Source: Cedecea selenatireducens
GTDB taxonomy: Bacteria > Pseudomonadota > Gammaproteobacteria > Enterobacterales > Enterobacteriaceae
Direction: 5' to 3'
Assembly (NCBI RefSeq): GCF_042138895.1
Contig: NZ_JBHIKW010000001.1
Location: 496,001-560,000, forward strand
Length of the DNA: 64,000 bases
Shown here: one piece after another, positions 1 through 8,860 of the stretch
Position numbering within the stretch: the stretch's first letter is position 1
Layout of the letters: every line of letters begins with the position of its first letter
Position numbers and translations under genes: made by a program
The notes under the pieces: model-generated
Told to the model about the DNA's origin: nothing
Databases searched by the model: none
The model's input: the letters and a program-made list of their open reading frames with translations, nothing else

Positions 1-1355
1 AGGAAAACAATCTTGATGTCGAACCACAGGCTCCATTCGCGAATGTATTCCAGGTCAAATTCGACGCGTTTTTCCATCTTGTCGAGCGTGTCGGTTTCGC
101 CGCGCCAGCCGTTAATTTGCGCCCAGCCGGTAATACCTGGCTTGACCTTATGGCGCAGCATGTAGCCTTCGATTAACGCGCGGTATTCTTCGTTGTGGGC
201 AACGGCATGGGGACGAGGGCCGACAATTGACATACCGCCAAGCAGGACGTTAATAAACTGCGGCAGCTCGTCCAGCGAAGTGCGGCGCAGAAAGCTCCCG
301 ATAGGCGTAATACGCTTGTCGCCTTTCGTGGCCTGCACCACCACCGCGTCGTTCTCCATCACTTTCATGGAGCGGAATTTCCACACTTTGATGGGCTTGC
401 CGTCCATCCCGTAGCGGGTCTGACGGAAGATAACCGGCCCTGGCGAAGTCAGCTTCACCGCGAGGCTGATGCACAGCAGAACGGGGGAAATCAGCAGCAG
501 GATAAAAGAGGACAGCACGATATCTTCCAGCCGCTTAAGCACGCTGTTAAAGCCGCTCAGCGGGGTTTCAAACAGCGGCACGACGGGCACGCCGTTCACC
601 TCTTCAGTGCGGGCATTAAGAATATTGAAGGTAAAAACATCGGGGATCAGCAGCACGGAACAGGTGGTATCCGCCAGTTCGCTCACCAGCTTTTTAATGC
701 GCGACTCGTGGCTCATTTCCATCGCAATGTAGATTTTATCAATCTGGCCGTTGCGGGCGTCGGTCACGAGCGTATTGAAGTTGCCCATATAGTTGATCAG
801 CGCGCCTGCCGGCGGTTCATCGTCGTAAACACCCAGCACGTTAAAGCCCAGCCAGGGTTCATTTTTAAAGCTTTGCGCCAGCACCTGACCGACCGGCAGA
901 GAACCTGCAATGGCAACACGACGCGTATTAAAGCCTTTGTTACGCAACCAGCCTGCGGCAAATCGAATCCACGATCGGCAAACAACCAGCCCCACGCCGG
1001 TCAATACATACCAGGCCAGATAAACCCAGAACGAGCCGTCAAAGTCGCTATTAAAAGCCAGCAGTCCGGCGCTGAAAATCACGCTCAGCGTCCAGTTCTG
1101 CAGCAGCAGGAATAACTCGCTGGAGATTTTTACCCCACGCCACGAACGATAAAAATCCGTCATCCCACCGATCATCTGAAACACAACGAGGGTCAATAAA
1201 GCCATCAGCAGATGCATATAGAGAAACGGCAAAGCGTTAGCCTTACAGACCATCCACAGCCCGGCAAACATGATGCTGATGTCGGAAAAACGTTGCACCA
1301 TAGAGATCAACGATGCGTTGGTTTTTGGCAGCTCGCGCTTTTTTAGATTTGTCAT
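1..1355 (-). CDS. wcaJ: WcaJ, undecaprenyl-phosphate glucose-1-phosphate transferase (partial, 3' end off window)
   Basis: This inner-membrane enzyme starts the colanic acid repeat by moving glucose-1-phosphate from UDP-glucose to undecaprenyl phosphate. The frame opens at an ATG at 1355 (MTNLKKRELPK) and runs without a stop to the left edge, giving about 451 codons; the E. coli protein is about 464 residues, so only the last dozen or so are missing. Hydrophobic N-terminal segments are followed by a nucleotide-binding-like middle part, then the bacterial sugar transferase domain with the conserved KFRSM, RRTSLDELPQ and GPRP stretches near the C-terminus. It is the last gene of the operon seen here, separated from cpsG by about 200 bp of REP-like hairpins. 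Identification is secure; only the end is unseen. Confidence 0.95.
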   Translation of the reverse strand, partial: MTNLKKRELPKTNASLISMVQRFSDISIMFAGLWMVCKANALPFLYMHLLMALLTLVVFQMIGGMTDFYRSWRGVKISSELFLLLQNWTLSVIFSAGLLAFNSDFDGSFWVYLAWYVLTGVGLVVCRSWIRFAAGWLRNKGFNTRRVAIAGSLPVGQVLAQSFKNEPWLGFNVLGVYDDEPPAGALINYMGNFNTLVTDARNGQIDKIYIAMEMSHESRIKKLVSELADTTCSVLLIPDVFTFNILNARTEEVNGVPVVPLFETPLSGFNSVLKRLEDIVLSSFILLLISPVLLCISLAVKLTSPGPVIFRQTRYGMDGKPIKVWKFRSMKVMENDAVVVQATKGDKRITPIGSFLRRTSLDELPQFINVLLGGMSIVGPRPHAVAHNEEYRALIEGYMLRHKVKPGITGWAQINGWRGETDTLDKMEKRVEFDLEYIREWSLWFDIKIVF

Positions 1356-1392
1356 CGTTTTACCTTTGAAAGAAGTCGCATCGGTGTTTTCC

Positions 1393-1531
1393 CCCTCACC
1401 CCAACCCTCTCCCCAAGGGGAGAGGGGGTAATAACTGGAACCAGGAGCATTCCCTCTCCCTTCAGGAGAGAGTAGGAAGTTCTGGCTCCTGACTTTCCCC
1501 TCTCCCTTCCAGGGAGAGGGCCAGGGTGAGG
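1393..1531. repeat. Inverted pair of REP-like GC-rich hairpins between cpsG and wcaJ
   Basis: Two copies of a CCCTCACCC...CCCTCTCCC hairpin unit lie in opposite orientation. The first stem is 1405-1414 with 1417-1426. The second is 1498-1507 with 1511-1520, followed by the inverse of the CCCTCACCC tail. Between them are a weaker CTCTCCC/GGAGAG hairpin and a CAGGAGC/GCTCCTG inverted repeat (1442-1448 with 1485-1491). The same unit occurs at 57886-57921. The layout resembles a BIME (paired REP) element. Its position inside an operon suggests it could shape mRNA stability, which is inference. Confidence 0.75.
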
Positions 1532-1555
1532 GTTAAAACACACAGATGCGGCAGA

Positions 1556-2926
1556 TTACTGGTTCAGCAAAGCCATAATTTCCTGCGTTCGCGCCTGCAT
1601 CAGCATCTCATCACCGCGAGACTCCACGTTCAGGCGCACCACCGGCTCGGTGTTAGAACTGCGCAGGTTGAACCGCCAGTCGCCAAACGCCATGCTGATC
1701 CCGTCCGTGTGGTCAATCTCTTCCGCGTGCGGGCCAAAATGCGCACGCACACGCTCAATCGCCGCGGCAGGGGCTTCCAGCTTGCTGTTGATCTCCCCGC
1801 TGGCCGGCCACGCCGCCATGCGGTCCTGCACCAGTTCACCCAGCGTTTTTCCCTTCAGGCAAAGCAGTTCGGTCACCAGCAGCCACGGGATCATCCCGCT
1901 GTCGCAGTAGGCAAAGTCGCGGAAGTAGTGGTGGGCACTCATCTCGCCGCCGTAAATTGCATCCTCTTCACGCATGCGCTCTTTGATAAACGCGTGCCCG
2001 GTTTTCGACATCACCGGTTTGCCGCCCGCGCGCTCGACGATATCTACCGTGTTCCAGGCCAGGCGCGGGTCGTGAATGATTTTCGACCCAGGCTGTTTTT
2101 CGAGGAACGCCGCCGCCAGCAGGCCCACGATGTAGTACCCCTCGATAAACTGCCCTTTCTCGTCGAACAGGAAGCAGCGGTCAAAGTCCCCGTCAAAGGC
2201 GATGCCCATATCGGCTCCGTGCTCAATCACCGCGTCGCGGGTATCGGCGCGGCATTCCGGCAGCAGCGGGTTAGGGATCCCGTTGGGGAAATTGCCGTCC
2301 GGCGTGTTGTGCACTTTCACGAAGGTCAGCGGCACGTTGAGTGCCTTAAAGCGGGCTTCAATGGCGTCCACAATCGGGCCCGCCGCACCGTTGCCGGAGT
2401 TGATCACCAGCTTCAGCGGTTTGATGTGGCTGACGTTGATGTAGGAGAAAAGATGGTCGAGGTAGGCTTCCACCACCGACACTTTCCGGTAGCTGCCGCG
2501 CGCCGCCTCATTCACCGGCGGGAAGTCGTTGGCTTCCGCCAGGCGCTGCACGTCGCGCAGGCCGGTGTCGCCGCTGATCGGGCGGGCGCCCTGGCGCACC
2601 AGCTTCATACCGTTGTAGTCCATCGGATTATGGCTGGCGGTCACTTCGATCCCGCCGTCCACGTCCAGATGCCAGGTGGCAAAATAGATTTCTTCGGTGC
2701 CGGACAGGCCGATATCCAGCACGTCCACGCCCGCGTCCTGCAGGCCACACGCCAGCGCCTGCTTCAGCGATTCGCTGGTCAGGCGCACGTCGCCGCCCAG
2801 CACGATAGTTTTTGGCTGCAGGTACTCACCGTAGGCACGGCCGATGCGCCAGGCGATGTCTTCGTTCAGCTCGTCGCCCAGGCGGCCGCGGATGTCGTAG
2901 GCTTTAAAACAGGTCAGTTGCTGCAT
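1556..2926 (-). CDS. cpsG: CpsG/ManB, phosphomannomutase
   Basis: It interconverts mannose-6-phosphate and mannose-1-phosphate in the cytoplasm, feeding GDP-mannose and GDP-fucose synthesis for colanic acid. The 456-residue product has the alpha-D-phosphohexomutase layout: N-terminal KAYDIRG, the phosphoserine loop TASHNPMDYNG, the metal-binding loop DGDFDRC, the sugar-binding GEMSAHHYF and the C-terminal phosphate-binding RSSNTEP. I place the start at 2926 (MQQLTCFKAYDIRG), not at the longer frame from 2962, because family members begin there and GGAG lies upstream. It follows manC after a 73 bp gap holding a hairpin. Confidence 0.96.
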   Translation of the reverse strand: MQQLTCFKAYDIRGRLGDELNEDIAWRIGRAYGEYLQPKTIVLGGDVRLTSESLKQALACGLQDAGVDVLDIGLSGTEEIYFATWHLDVDGGIEVTASHNPMDYNGMKLVRQGARPISGDTGLRDVQRLAEANDFPPVNEAARGSYRKVSVVEAYLDHLFSYINVSHIKPLKLVINSGNGAAGPIVDAIEARFKALNVPLTFVKVHNTPDGNFPNGIPNPLLPECRADTRDAVIEHGADMGIAFDGDFDRCFLFDEKGQFIEGYYIVGLLAAAFLEKQPGSKIIHDPRLAWNTVDIVERAGGKPVMSKTGHAFIKERMREEDAIYGGEMSAHHYFRDFAYCDSGMIPWLLVTELLCLKGKTLGELVQDRMAAWPASGEINSKLEAPAAAIERVRAHFGPHAEEIDHTDGISMAFGDWRFNLRSSNTEPVVRLNVESRGDEMLMQARTQEIMALLNQ

Positions 2927-2958
2927 GATTTCGCTCCTTCGGGCAACAGTTACCCAAC

Positions 2959-2979
2959 CCACGGGTTCGTGGCCCGTGG
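2959..2979 (-). other. Intercistronic hairpin between manC and cpsG
   Basis: A perfect 7 bp inverted repeat, CCACGGG (2959-2965) with CCCGTGG (2973-2979) around a 7 nt loop, lies in the manC-cpsG gap. No T-run follows it, so it is not an intrinsic terminator. A role in mRNA processing or in tuning cpsG expression would be inference. Confidence 0.5.
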
Positions 2980-2999
2980 AGAATGTTTACAATCAGGGA

Positions 3000-4442
3000 T
3001 TAAATGCGCCCGTAGCGGTCCTGGAAACGGACGATGTCGTCTTCTTCCAGGTAGGTACCGGAGCGAACCTCAATCAGGTCGAGAGGAATTTTGCCGGGAT
3101 TTTCCAGGCAGTGGGTCATGCCGAGCGGGATATAAATAGACTCGTTTTCACCCAGCAGTTTGACCTCCTCGCCCAGCGTGACCTTCGCGGTGCCCGCCAC
3201 CACAATCCAGTGCTCAGCACGATGATGGTGCATTTGCAGCGAAAGCCCCTCGCCCGGCTTGACGGTGATGCGCTTCACCTGGTAACGATCCCCGGAATCA
3301 ATGGAGTCATATTTTCCCCACGGACGGTAAACTTCCCGGTGATTGTGGTGTTCGTGGCGGCCATCGCCTTTGATTCTCTCCACCACTTTCTTCACGTTCT
3401 GGACGTGATCGCGGTCAGCAATCAGCACCGCGTCTTTGGTCTGCACCACCACCAAATCCTTCACGCCAACGGTGGTGACCAGGCCGGACTCGGCATAGAT
3501 GTAGCTGTTTTCGGTTTCATGGCTGATAACGTCCCCGTGGTGCACATTGCCTTCCGGGGTCTTGGCGCTGATTTCCCATAGCGAAGACCAGGAGCCTACG
3601 TCGCTCCAGCCCGCATCCATCGGTACCACAACCGCATCGGCGGTTTTTTCCATCACCGCGTAGTCGATGGACTCATCCGGGCAGGCCAGGAATGCCTGCT
3701 CGTCCACGCGAACAAAATCCAGATCCGGATCGACGCTCGCCATCGCTTTTTCACAGGCTGCCAGAATATCCGGGCGGAACTTCGCCAGCTCTTCCAGGTA
3801 ACGGCCAGCGCGGAACAGGAACATACCGCTGTTCCAGTAGTACTCGCCGCTGGCAACATAGGCCTGGGCGGTAGAAAGGTCAGGTTTTTCGACGAACTGC
3901 GCCACGCCAAAGGCCAGCGCATCAACGCCGTTTTCCGGGTTAGACACGGTGCCACGGCGAATATAGCCGTAGCCCGTTTCAGGCAGGTCCGGAACAATAC
4001 CAAAGGTCACCAGCTTACCGGCCTCGGCGTAAGGCATCGCGCTGCGCACCGCGTTACGGAAGGCTTCTTCATTCTGGATGACGTGATCGGCGGCCAGAAT
4101 CAGCATCAGCGGATCCTGCTGCGGCTGGTTACGCAGCGCCGCAAGCGCCGCCAGCGCGATGGCCGGAGCCGTGTTGCGCCCGGCGGGTTCCAGCACGATA
4201 TTTTCGGTCAGTTTATTCAGCTGGCGCAGCTGCTCGGCGACGATAAAACGGTGTTCCTCATTGCAAATTACCACCGGGCTTTCGCACTCTACCCCGTTCA
4301 GGCGATTGATGGTGGTTTGCAGCATGGTCAGATCCCCTTTCAGGCAGAGGAACTGCTTGGGGTACAGCACGCGGGACAGCGGCCAAAGGCGACTGCCGTT
4401 TCCGCCCGCCATGATCACCGGATAGAGTTGTGACTGACTCAT
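3000..4442 (-). CDS. manC: ManC/CpsB, mannose-1-phosphate guanylyltransferase
   Basis: It makes GDP-mannose from GTP and mannose-1-phosphate in the cytoplasm; GDP-mannose is the precursor of GDP-fucose in this operon. The 480-residue protein opens with the nucleotidyltransferase signature MAGGNGSRLWPLSR (near residues 11-24) and continues to FVEKP and the NSGMF stretch. It ends in a cupin-type mannose-6-phosphate isomerase-like domain (PWGKYDSID ... QMHHHRAEHW), so it is the bifunctional-length type II form. It lies 17 bp after wcaI and 73 bp before cpsG. Confidence 0.97.
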   Translation of the reverse strand: MSQSQLYPVIMAGGNGSRLWPLSRVLYPKQFLCLKGDLTMLQTTINRLNGVECESPVVICNEEHRFIVAEQLRQLNKLTENIVLEPAGRNTAPAIALAALAALRNQPQQDPLMLILAADHVIQNEEAFRNAVRSAMPYAEAGKLVTFGIVPDLPETGYGYIRRGTVSNPENGVDALAFGVAQFVEKPDLSTAQAYVASGEYYWNSGMFLFRAGRYLEELAKFRPDILAACEKAMASVDPDLDFVRVDEQAFLACPDESIDYAVMEKTADAVVVPMDAGWSDVGSWSSLWEISAKTPEGNVHHGDVISHETENSYIYAESGLVTTVGVKDLVVVQTKDAVLIADRDHVQNVKKVVERIKGDGRHEHHNHREVYRPWGKYDSIDSGDRYQVKRITVKPGEGLSLQMHHHRAEHWIVVAGTAKVTLGEEVKLLGENESIYIPLGMTHCLENPGKIPLDLIEVRSGTYLEEDDIVRFQDRYGRI

Positions 4443-4459
4443 AATTTATCCCCGACTTT

Positions 4460-5680
4460 TTATGAAGAGATGGCCGCAATAAATTGGCTTAACACGTTCT
4501 CTTTTTCGAGCGTGCGTTCGGCATATTCACGTGCCACCGTGTTGTTTTGAGGAAGCTGCAGGCACCGTTCTATGCCCGCCGCCAGCGCATCGGCGGACTC
4601 GGGCACCACGCAAACCGCAATCCCCGGATAAGCTTCGCAAAGCTGGCCCAGCTCGGTTTCCGGCTCGGCGGTAATCACCGCATTGCCGCCTACGGCCAGG
4701 ATATTGGTCAGTTTTGAAGGCAGTACGGCATCCGCCGCCCCACAACGTTGGATAACCAGATGACAGTCGGCCATGCCAAGCAGCGCCGGGAGCGCTTCGT
4801 AAGACTGTAGCGGGTGGAAAACCACATTATTCAGCCCGTGAACATGCACCAGTTTTTCGAGCCGCTCTTTGCCGCCGCCCTGGCCAACAATCACAAACAG
4901 GTACGGGCTCCCGGCGAACCGGCCCGCCACTTCAATCACCGTTTCCAGCCCTTGTTTTTCGCCAATATTGCCGGAGTACAGCACGATTTTTTTATCTGCC
5001 GGCAGGTTGAGCGCATGGCGAACGGCTTCGATTTGCTCGGGCGCGACATCGCGAAAACGAGCCACTTCCGACCAGTTAGGGAAGAAAATCACCCGCTGCG
5101 GATCTACGCCTTTCTCGGTGGCTTTATTCATCATTGAGCGGGAAATAGTGGAGACGTTATCGACGTTGTGCAGGCCGCTCTTTTCAAAGCGCTGCGCAAG
5201 GCGAGCAATTTTGCCCGGCGTCTTACCTGCCATACCCAGGCCAAGCATCGCGTCCACTTCATAATCCTGGATATGCAGCAGCGTGCGTGCCCCGCTCAAT
5301 TTTGCGAGCAGGCGCATCCCCGGCACGCAAAACAGCGTCGGCACCACGCCAATCACGCGATCTGGCTTCCAGCCGCGCTGGGCGAGAAGCGGGAAAAATG
5401 AGCTCAGCGCGAAACTGCCTAAATGCAGCAGGCGCTTGAGCGTAGAAGGTTGCTTTGGCACATACAGCGGGCAGCGCCAGACGGTAGCCTTACCCTGCTC
5501 TTTTTTGTATTTCCATGCCGAGTAGTCCGGGTGAACTTTCCACACCGGATAGTAAGGAGGCGCGGTGATCACCCGCACCTCATGGCCCTGGCTGGTCATC
5601 CACTCCACCATTTCACCGGTGTACTTGCCGATGCCGGTCAGCTCCGGTGAATAGTTAATGCCGTAGACCAGTATTTTCAT
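4460..5680 (-). CDS. wcaI: WcaI, colanic acid biosynthesis glycosyltransferase
   Basis: A 406-residue GT-B fold glycosyltransferase (GT4-like) believed to add a sugar, probably fucose, to the lipid-linked repeat at the cytoplasmic face. The N-terminus MKILVYGINYSPELTGIGKYTGEM has the glycine-rich GxGKY loop typical of the family. The C-terminal half holds the donor-binding part, including YSGNIGEKQGLE and LPSKLTNILAVGG. Its start ATG overlaps the gmm stop codon (ATGA, 5677-5680), which indicates translational coupling. The family is clear; the exact linkage is taken from E. coli. Confidence 0.93.
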   Translation of the reverse strand: MKILVYGINYSPELTGIGKYTGEMVEWMTSQGHEVRVITAPPYYPVWKVHPDYSAWKYKKEQGKATVWRCPLYVPKQPSTLKRLLHLGSFALSSFFPLLAQRGWKPDRVIGVVPTLFCVPGMRLLAKLSGARTLLHIQDYEVDAMLGLGMAGKTPGKIARLAQRFEKSGLHNVDNVSTISRSMMNKATEKGVDPQRVIFFPNWSEVARFRDVAPEQIEAVRHALNLPADKKIVLYSGNIGEKQGLETVIEVAGRFAGSPYLFVIVGQGGGKERLEKLVHVHGLNNVVFHPLQSYEALPALLGMADCHLVIQRCGAADAVLPSKLTNILAVGGNAVITAEPETELGQLCEAYPGIAVCVVPESADALAAGIERCLQLPQNNTVAREYAERTLEKENVLSQFIAAISS

Positions 5681-6156
5681 AAGCCCGGTACCTTCCCTTT
5701 GCCCTGCTTAATGAAGTAAGCGCGGCTGTTATCGTGCACGTCCTCACGCTTGAGCAGCGCTTCCGGCGTCAGCCAGCAGTACGCTTTATGCTGCTCGGCC
5801 GGCAGATTTAGCTGCTTGTCGTCCACCCGCAGGCGGAAGCCGAGCACCACGTAATGCGTCGAGAAATCTTTCCCGGAGAAGTTATCGCCGTAAAAATGCT
5901 GCCAGACGCCGTAAAACTCACCCTCTGCAAGGGTGAAGGCCGAGCCCAGCTCCGCCTCCGTCAGGCGCATAAACGCATTAGCCAGGGTTTCATCCTTCTG
6001 CACGCGGCCGCCCGGCACAAACCAAAAGCCCTTTGCAGGGCGATTGGTTCGCAAACCCAGCAGGAACTCGCCCGCCTGGTTTTCGACGATAAGATCGATT
6101 GAGATAAGCGGAGTCGCGCTCACTACGGTGGCAAAATCTTCAGCGCTAAGAAACAT
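5677..6156 (-). CDS. gmm: Gmm (WcaH), GDP-mannose mannosyl hydrolase
   Basis: A Nudix-family hydrolase that splits GDP-mannose to GDP and mannose, thought to balance GDP-mannose against GDP-fucose. The 159-residue product shows the Nudix region starting at GGRVQKDETL (near residues 50-59). Gmm proteins are known for a changed Nudix box that favours attack at the sugar carbon. The longer frame starting at 6195 is rejected: homologues begin MFLSAEDFATVV, and the ATG at 6156 lies 2 bp after the fcl stop. It overlaps wcaI by 4 bp. Confidence 0.94.
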   Translation of the reverse strand: MFLSAEDFATVVSATPLISIDLIVENQAGEFLLGLRTNRPAKGFWFVPGGRVQKDETLANAFMRLTEAELGSAFTLAEGEFYGVWQHFYGDNFSGKDFSTHYVVLGFRLRVDDKQLNLPAEQHKAYCWLTPEALLKREDVHDNSRAYFIKQGKGKVPGL

Positions 6157-6158
6157 GC

Positions 6159-7124
6159 CTACCCCCGGAACCGCTGCTGGTTTTCGAGGAACCACTGGTA
6201 GGTGCTGGCGAGACCAGCTTCCAGGGTAATCTCGTGATACCAGCCGAGGCGATGCAGGCGGGAAACGTCCAGCAGCTTACGCGGCGTGCCGTCCGGCTTC
6301 GTGGCGTCAAACACCACGCGACCACGGTAGCCGGTCGCTTTCGCCAGCGTCTGCGCCAGCTCGCGGATCGTGCAGTCCACACCGGTGCCGACGTTAATGT
6401 GCGACAGCATCGGGTCGGTGTTCTCCTGCCACACTTCCTGGGCCAGCTCCATCACGTGAATGCTGGCCGCAGCCATGTCATCGACGTGCAAGAACTCGCG
6501 CATCGGCGTGCCGCTGCCCCACACCACCACGTCAGGCGCGTTCTCCTGCGTGGCTTCATGGAAGCGGCGCAGCAGGGCCGGAATGACGTGCGAGTTGCTC
6601 GGGTGGAAGTTGTCGTTCGGCCCGTACAGGTTGGTCGGCATCACCGAACGGTAATCCCGCCCGTACTGGCGATTGTAGGACTCGCACAGCTTGATACCGG
6701 CAATCTTGGCAATGGCATACGGCTCGTTCGTGGCTTCAAGCGTGCCCTGCAACAGCTCGCTTTCGGCCATCGGCTGCTGCGCCATCTTCGGATAAATACA
6801 GGATGAGCCGAGGAACAACAGTTTGTTCACGCCGTGCGTGTGCGCGGCATGAATAATGTTGCTTTCGATCATCATGTTCTCGTAGATGAACTCCGCCGGG
6901 AACGTGTTATTGGCAACGATGCCGCCCACTTTTGCCGCCGCCAAGTAAACCTGATCGATTTTCTCACTGGCGAAAAAGGCATTCACCTCGCCGCTGTCCA
7001 GCAGGTTCAGCTCATCGCGCCCGCGCAGCACCAGCTCAACGTCATCACGCTGCCCGAGCTGGCGGACAATGGCCGAGCCGACCATGCCACGGTGACCGGC
7101 AACAAAGATACGTTTCTTATTCAT
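6159..7124 (-). CDS. fcl: Fcl (WcaG), GDP-L-fucose synthase
   Basis: A bifunctional epimerase/reductase converting GDP-4-keto-6-deoxy-mannose to GDP-L-fucose with NADPH. The 321-residue short-chain dehydrogenase has the dinucleotide loop GHRGMVGSA at the N-terminus and the catalytic YxxxK in EPYAIAKIAG. SSCIYP supplies the partner serine. It starts 2 bp after gmd, which makes its substrate, and ends 2 bp before gmm. Confidence 0.97.
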   Translation of the reverse strand: MNKKRIFVAGHRGMVGSAIVRQLGQRDDVELVLRGRDELNLLDSGEVNAFFASEKIDQVYLAAAKVGGIVANNTFPAEFIYENMMIESNIIHAAHTHGVNKLLFLGSSCIYPKMAQQPMAESELLQGTLEATNEPYAIAKIAGIKLCESYNRQYGRDYRSVMPTNLYGPNDNFHPSNSHVIPALLRRFHEATQENAPDVVVWGSGTPMREFLHVDDMAAASIHVMELAQEVWQENTDPMLSHINVGTGVDCTIRELAQTLAKATGYRGRVVFDATKPDGTPRKLLDVSRLHRLGWYHEITLEAGLASTYQWFLENQQRFRG

Positions 7125-7126
7125 AC

Positions 7127-8248
7127 TCAGGACTCCAGCGCGATGGCAACCTCATAACCATGGGACTTCAGCAGGGAGTGTTTCTTCGCCGCTTCCAGGT
7201 CTTTGGCAACCATCTCACCGACCATTTCCTGCAGGGTAATTTCCGGCTTCCAGCCCAGCGTTTCGTGCGCTTTGGTTGGGTCGCCCAGCAGGGTTTCTAC
7301 TTCGGCAGGACGGAAGTAGCGCGGGTCAACGGAGACGATAACGTCGCCTGGTTTCACGCCCGGCGCGTCGTGGCCCGTGACGGATACCACAATGCCCTTC
7401 TCTTCCACGCCCTGGCCTTCAAAGCGCAGCTTGATGCCGAGCTGCGCGGCAGCCATTTCCACGAACTGACGCACGGAGTACTGCACGCCGGTGGCGATGA
7501 CGAAGTCTTCCGGTTTTTCCTGCTGCAGCATCATCCACTGCATTTTCACGTAGTCTTTGGCATGGCCCCAGTCGCGCAGGGAGTCCATGTTGCCAAGGTA
7601 CAGGCATTTCTCCAGGCCCTGAGCAATGTTGGCAATCGCGCGGGTAATTTTACGGGTCACGAACGTCTCGCCACGGCGTGGAGATTCGTGGTTGAACAGA
7701 ATGCCGTTACAGGCGTACATGCCGTAGGATTCACGGTAGTTAACGGTTATCCAGTAGGCGTAAAGCTTGGCTACCGCATACGGGGAACGAGGATAGAAAG
7801 GCGTGGTCTCTTTCTGTGGAATTTCCTGCACCAGGCCGTACAGTTCTGAAGTGGATGCCTGGTAGAAGCGAGTTTTCTTTTCCAGCCCCAGGAAGCGAAT
7901 GGCTTCCAGCAGGCGCAGGGTGCCCATCGCGTCCACGTCCGCGGTGTATTCAGGGGACTCAAAAGAAACCGCTACGTGGCTCATCGCCCCGAGGTTATAC
8001 ACTTCATCTGGCTTCACCTCAGACAGAATACGAGTCAGGTTTGAGGTGTCGGTCAGGTCGCCGTAGTGCAGATGGAATTTCGGGTTGCCCGCGTGCGGAT
8101 CCTGATAAATATGGTCCACGCGCTCGGTGTTGAAAGAAGAGGCGCGACGCTTGATACCGTGAACTTCATAGCCTTTTTCCAGCAGGAATTCCGCCAGGTA
8201 AGAGCCGTCTTGTCCGGTGACACCCGTAATGAGAGCTACTTTAGTCAT
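7127..8248 (-). CDS. gmd: Gmd, GDP-mannose 4,6-dehydratase
   Basis: First committed step from GDP-mannose to GDP-fucose, making GDP-4-keto-6-deoxy-mannose in the cytoplasm. The 373-residue extended SDR protein begins MTKVALITGVTGQDGSYLA with the GxxGxxG NAD(P) loop. It has the ASTSELYG stretch with the active-site Thr/Glu region and SPYAVAKLYAY with the catalytic Tyr and Lys. AGGAAA stands just upstream of the ATG. The 55 bp gap to wcaF is one of the larger gaps in this part of the operon. Confidence 0.97.
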   Translation of the reverse strand: MTKVALITGVTGQDGSYLAEFLLEKGYEVHGIKRRASSFNTERVDHIYQDPHAGNPKFHLHYGDLTDTSNLTRILSEVKPDEVYNLGAMSHVAVSFESPEYTADVDAMGTLRLLEAIRFLGLEKKTRFYQASTSELYGLVQEIPQKETTPFYPRSPYAVAKLYAYWITVNYRESYGMYACNGILFNHESPRRGETFVTRKITRAIANIAQGLEKCLYLGNMDSLRDWGHAKDYVKMQWMMLQQEKPEDFVIATGVQYSVRQFVEMAAAQLGIKLRFEGQGVEEKGIVVSVTGHDAPGVKPGDVIVSVDPRYFRPAEVETLLGDPTKAHETLGWKPEITLQEMVGEMVAKDLEAAKKHSLLKSHGYEVAIALES

Positions 8249-8303
8249 GATATTTCCTATGATTGAAGATAAAAATAAGAGCTTTTCTTTAAATAAAGAG
8301 CGC

Positions 8304-8843
8304 TCACGCGCGTTCGCGTATTTTTACTGCCGGGTTACCCCGGCAAACGGCGTTCGCCGGTAATGATTTATAAACGCTGCTCCTTGCCCCCACGACGCAG
8401 CCATCACCTATCGTGACGCCAGGGGAAACAAACACATCCGTTGCCAGCCAGCATTTTTCGCCGATAACAATCGGTGACTGGGTAATATCAAAATGTTGGC
8501 TCATATAATCGTGGCTGCCGGTGCACAAATAACACTTTTGCGACACCACGGAATTTGCGCCGATGGTAATTTCGCCGAGGGTATAAAGCACCGCGTCATC
8601 GCCAACCCAGGCATAATCCCCAAGCGTTAATTTCCATGGGTAGGTAATTTTTACCGAGGGACGAATAACAACTTTTTTGCCTACTTTCGCCCCAAACATG
8701 CGTAATAAAAAGGCACGCCATGGATATAAAATCTGTGGTGACCAGGCGAACAGCGTGGCCTGTACTGCCCACCACAGTTGCACTTTAATGCCGCTCGCGC
8801 CGCGAAATCCCCTCGGTACACTGAAGCCGCTTAAATCCTGCAT
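8304..8843 (-). CDS. wcaF: WcaF, colanic acid O-acetyltransferase
   Basis: A 179-residue left-handed beta-helix (hexapeptide repeat) acetyltransferase that probably O-acetylates a fucose of the colanic acid unit using acetyl-CoA. Hexapeptide-type repeats run from about residue 60 (KVGKKVVIRPSVKITYPWKL) through IGANSVVSQKCYLCTGSHDY, which holds the likely catalytic histidine, to VTIGDGCVVGARSSV. It sits 17 bp after wcaE. The acceptor position is known only from the E. coli pathway. Confidence 0.93.
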   Translation of the reverse strand: MQDLSGFSVPRGFRGASGIKVQLWWAVQATLFAWSPQILYPWRAFLLRMFGAKVGKKVVIRPSVKITYPWKLTLGDYAWVGDDAVLYTLGEITIGANSVVSQKCYLCTGSHDYMSQHFDITQSPIVIGEKCWLATDVFVSPGVTIGDGCVVGARSSVYKSLPANAVCRGNPAVKIRERA

Positions 8844-8860
8844 AATATTTCCCGTGTGCT

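Noticed and set aside
1393..1531. CRISPR-like array from repeated CCCTCTCCC words
   Set aside because: The repeats are inverted hairpins with uneven spacing and no cas genes; a REP-like element explains them better.
1526..3139. Long plus-strand open frame (537 codons) over cpsG
   Set aside because: It is a reverse-strand shadow of cpsG: rich in His, Arg, Val and Gln, with no recognisable domain, while the minus strand encodes a clear phosphomannomutase.
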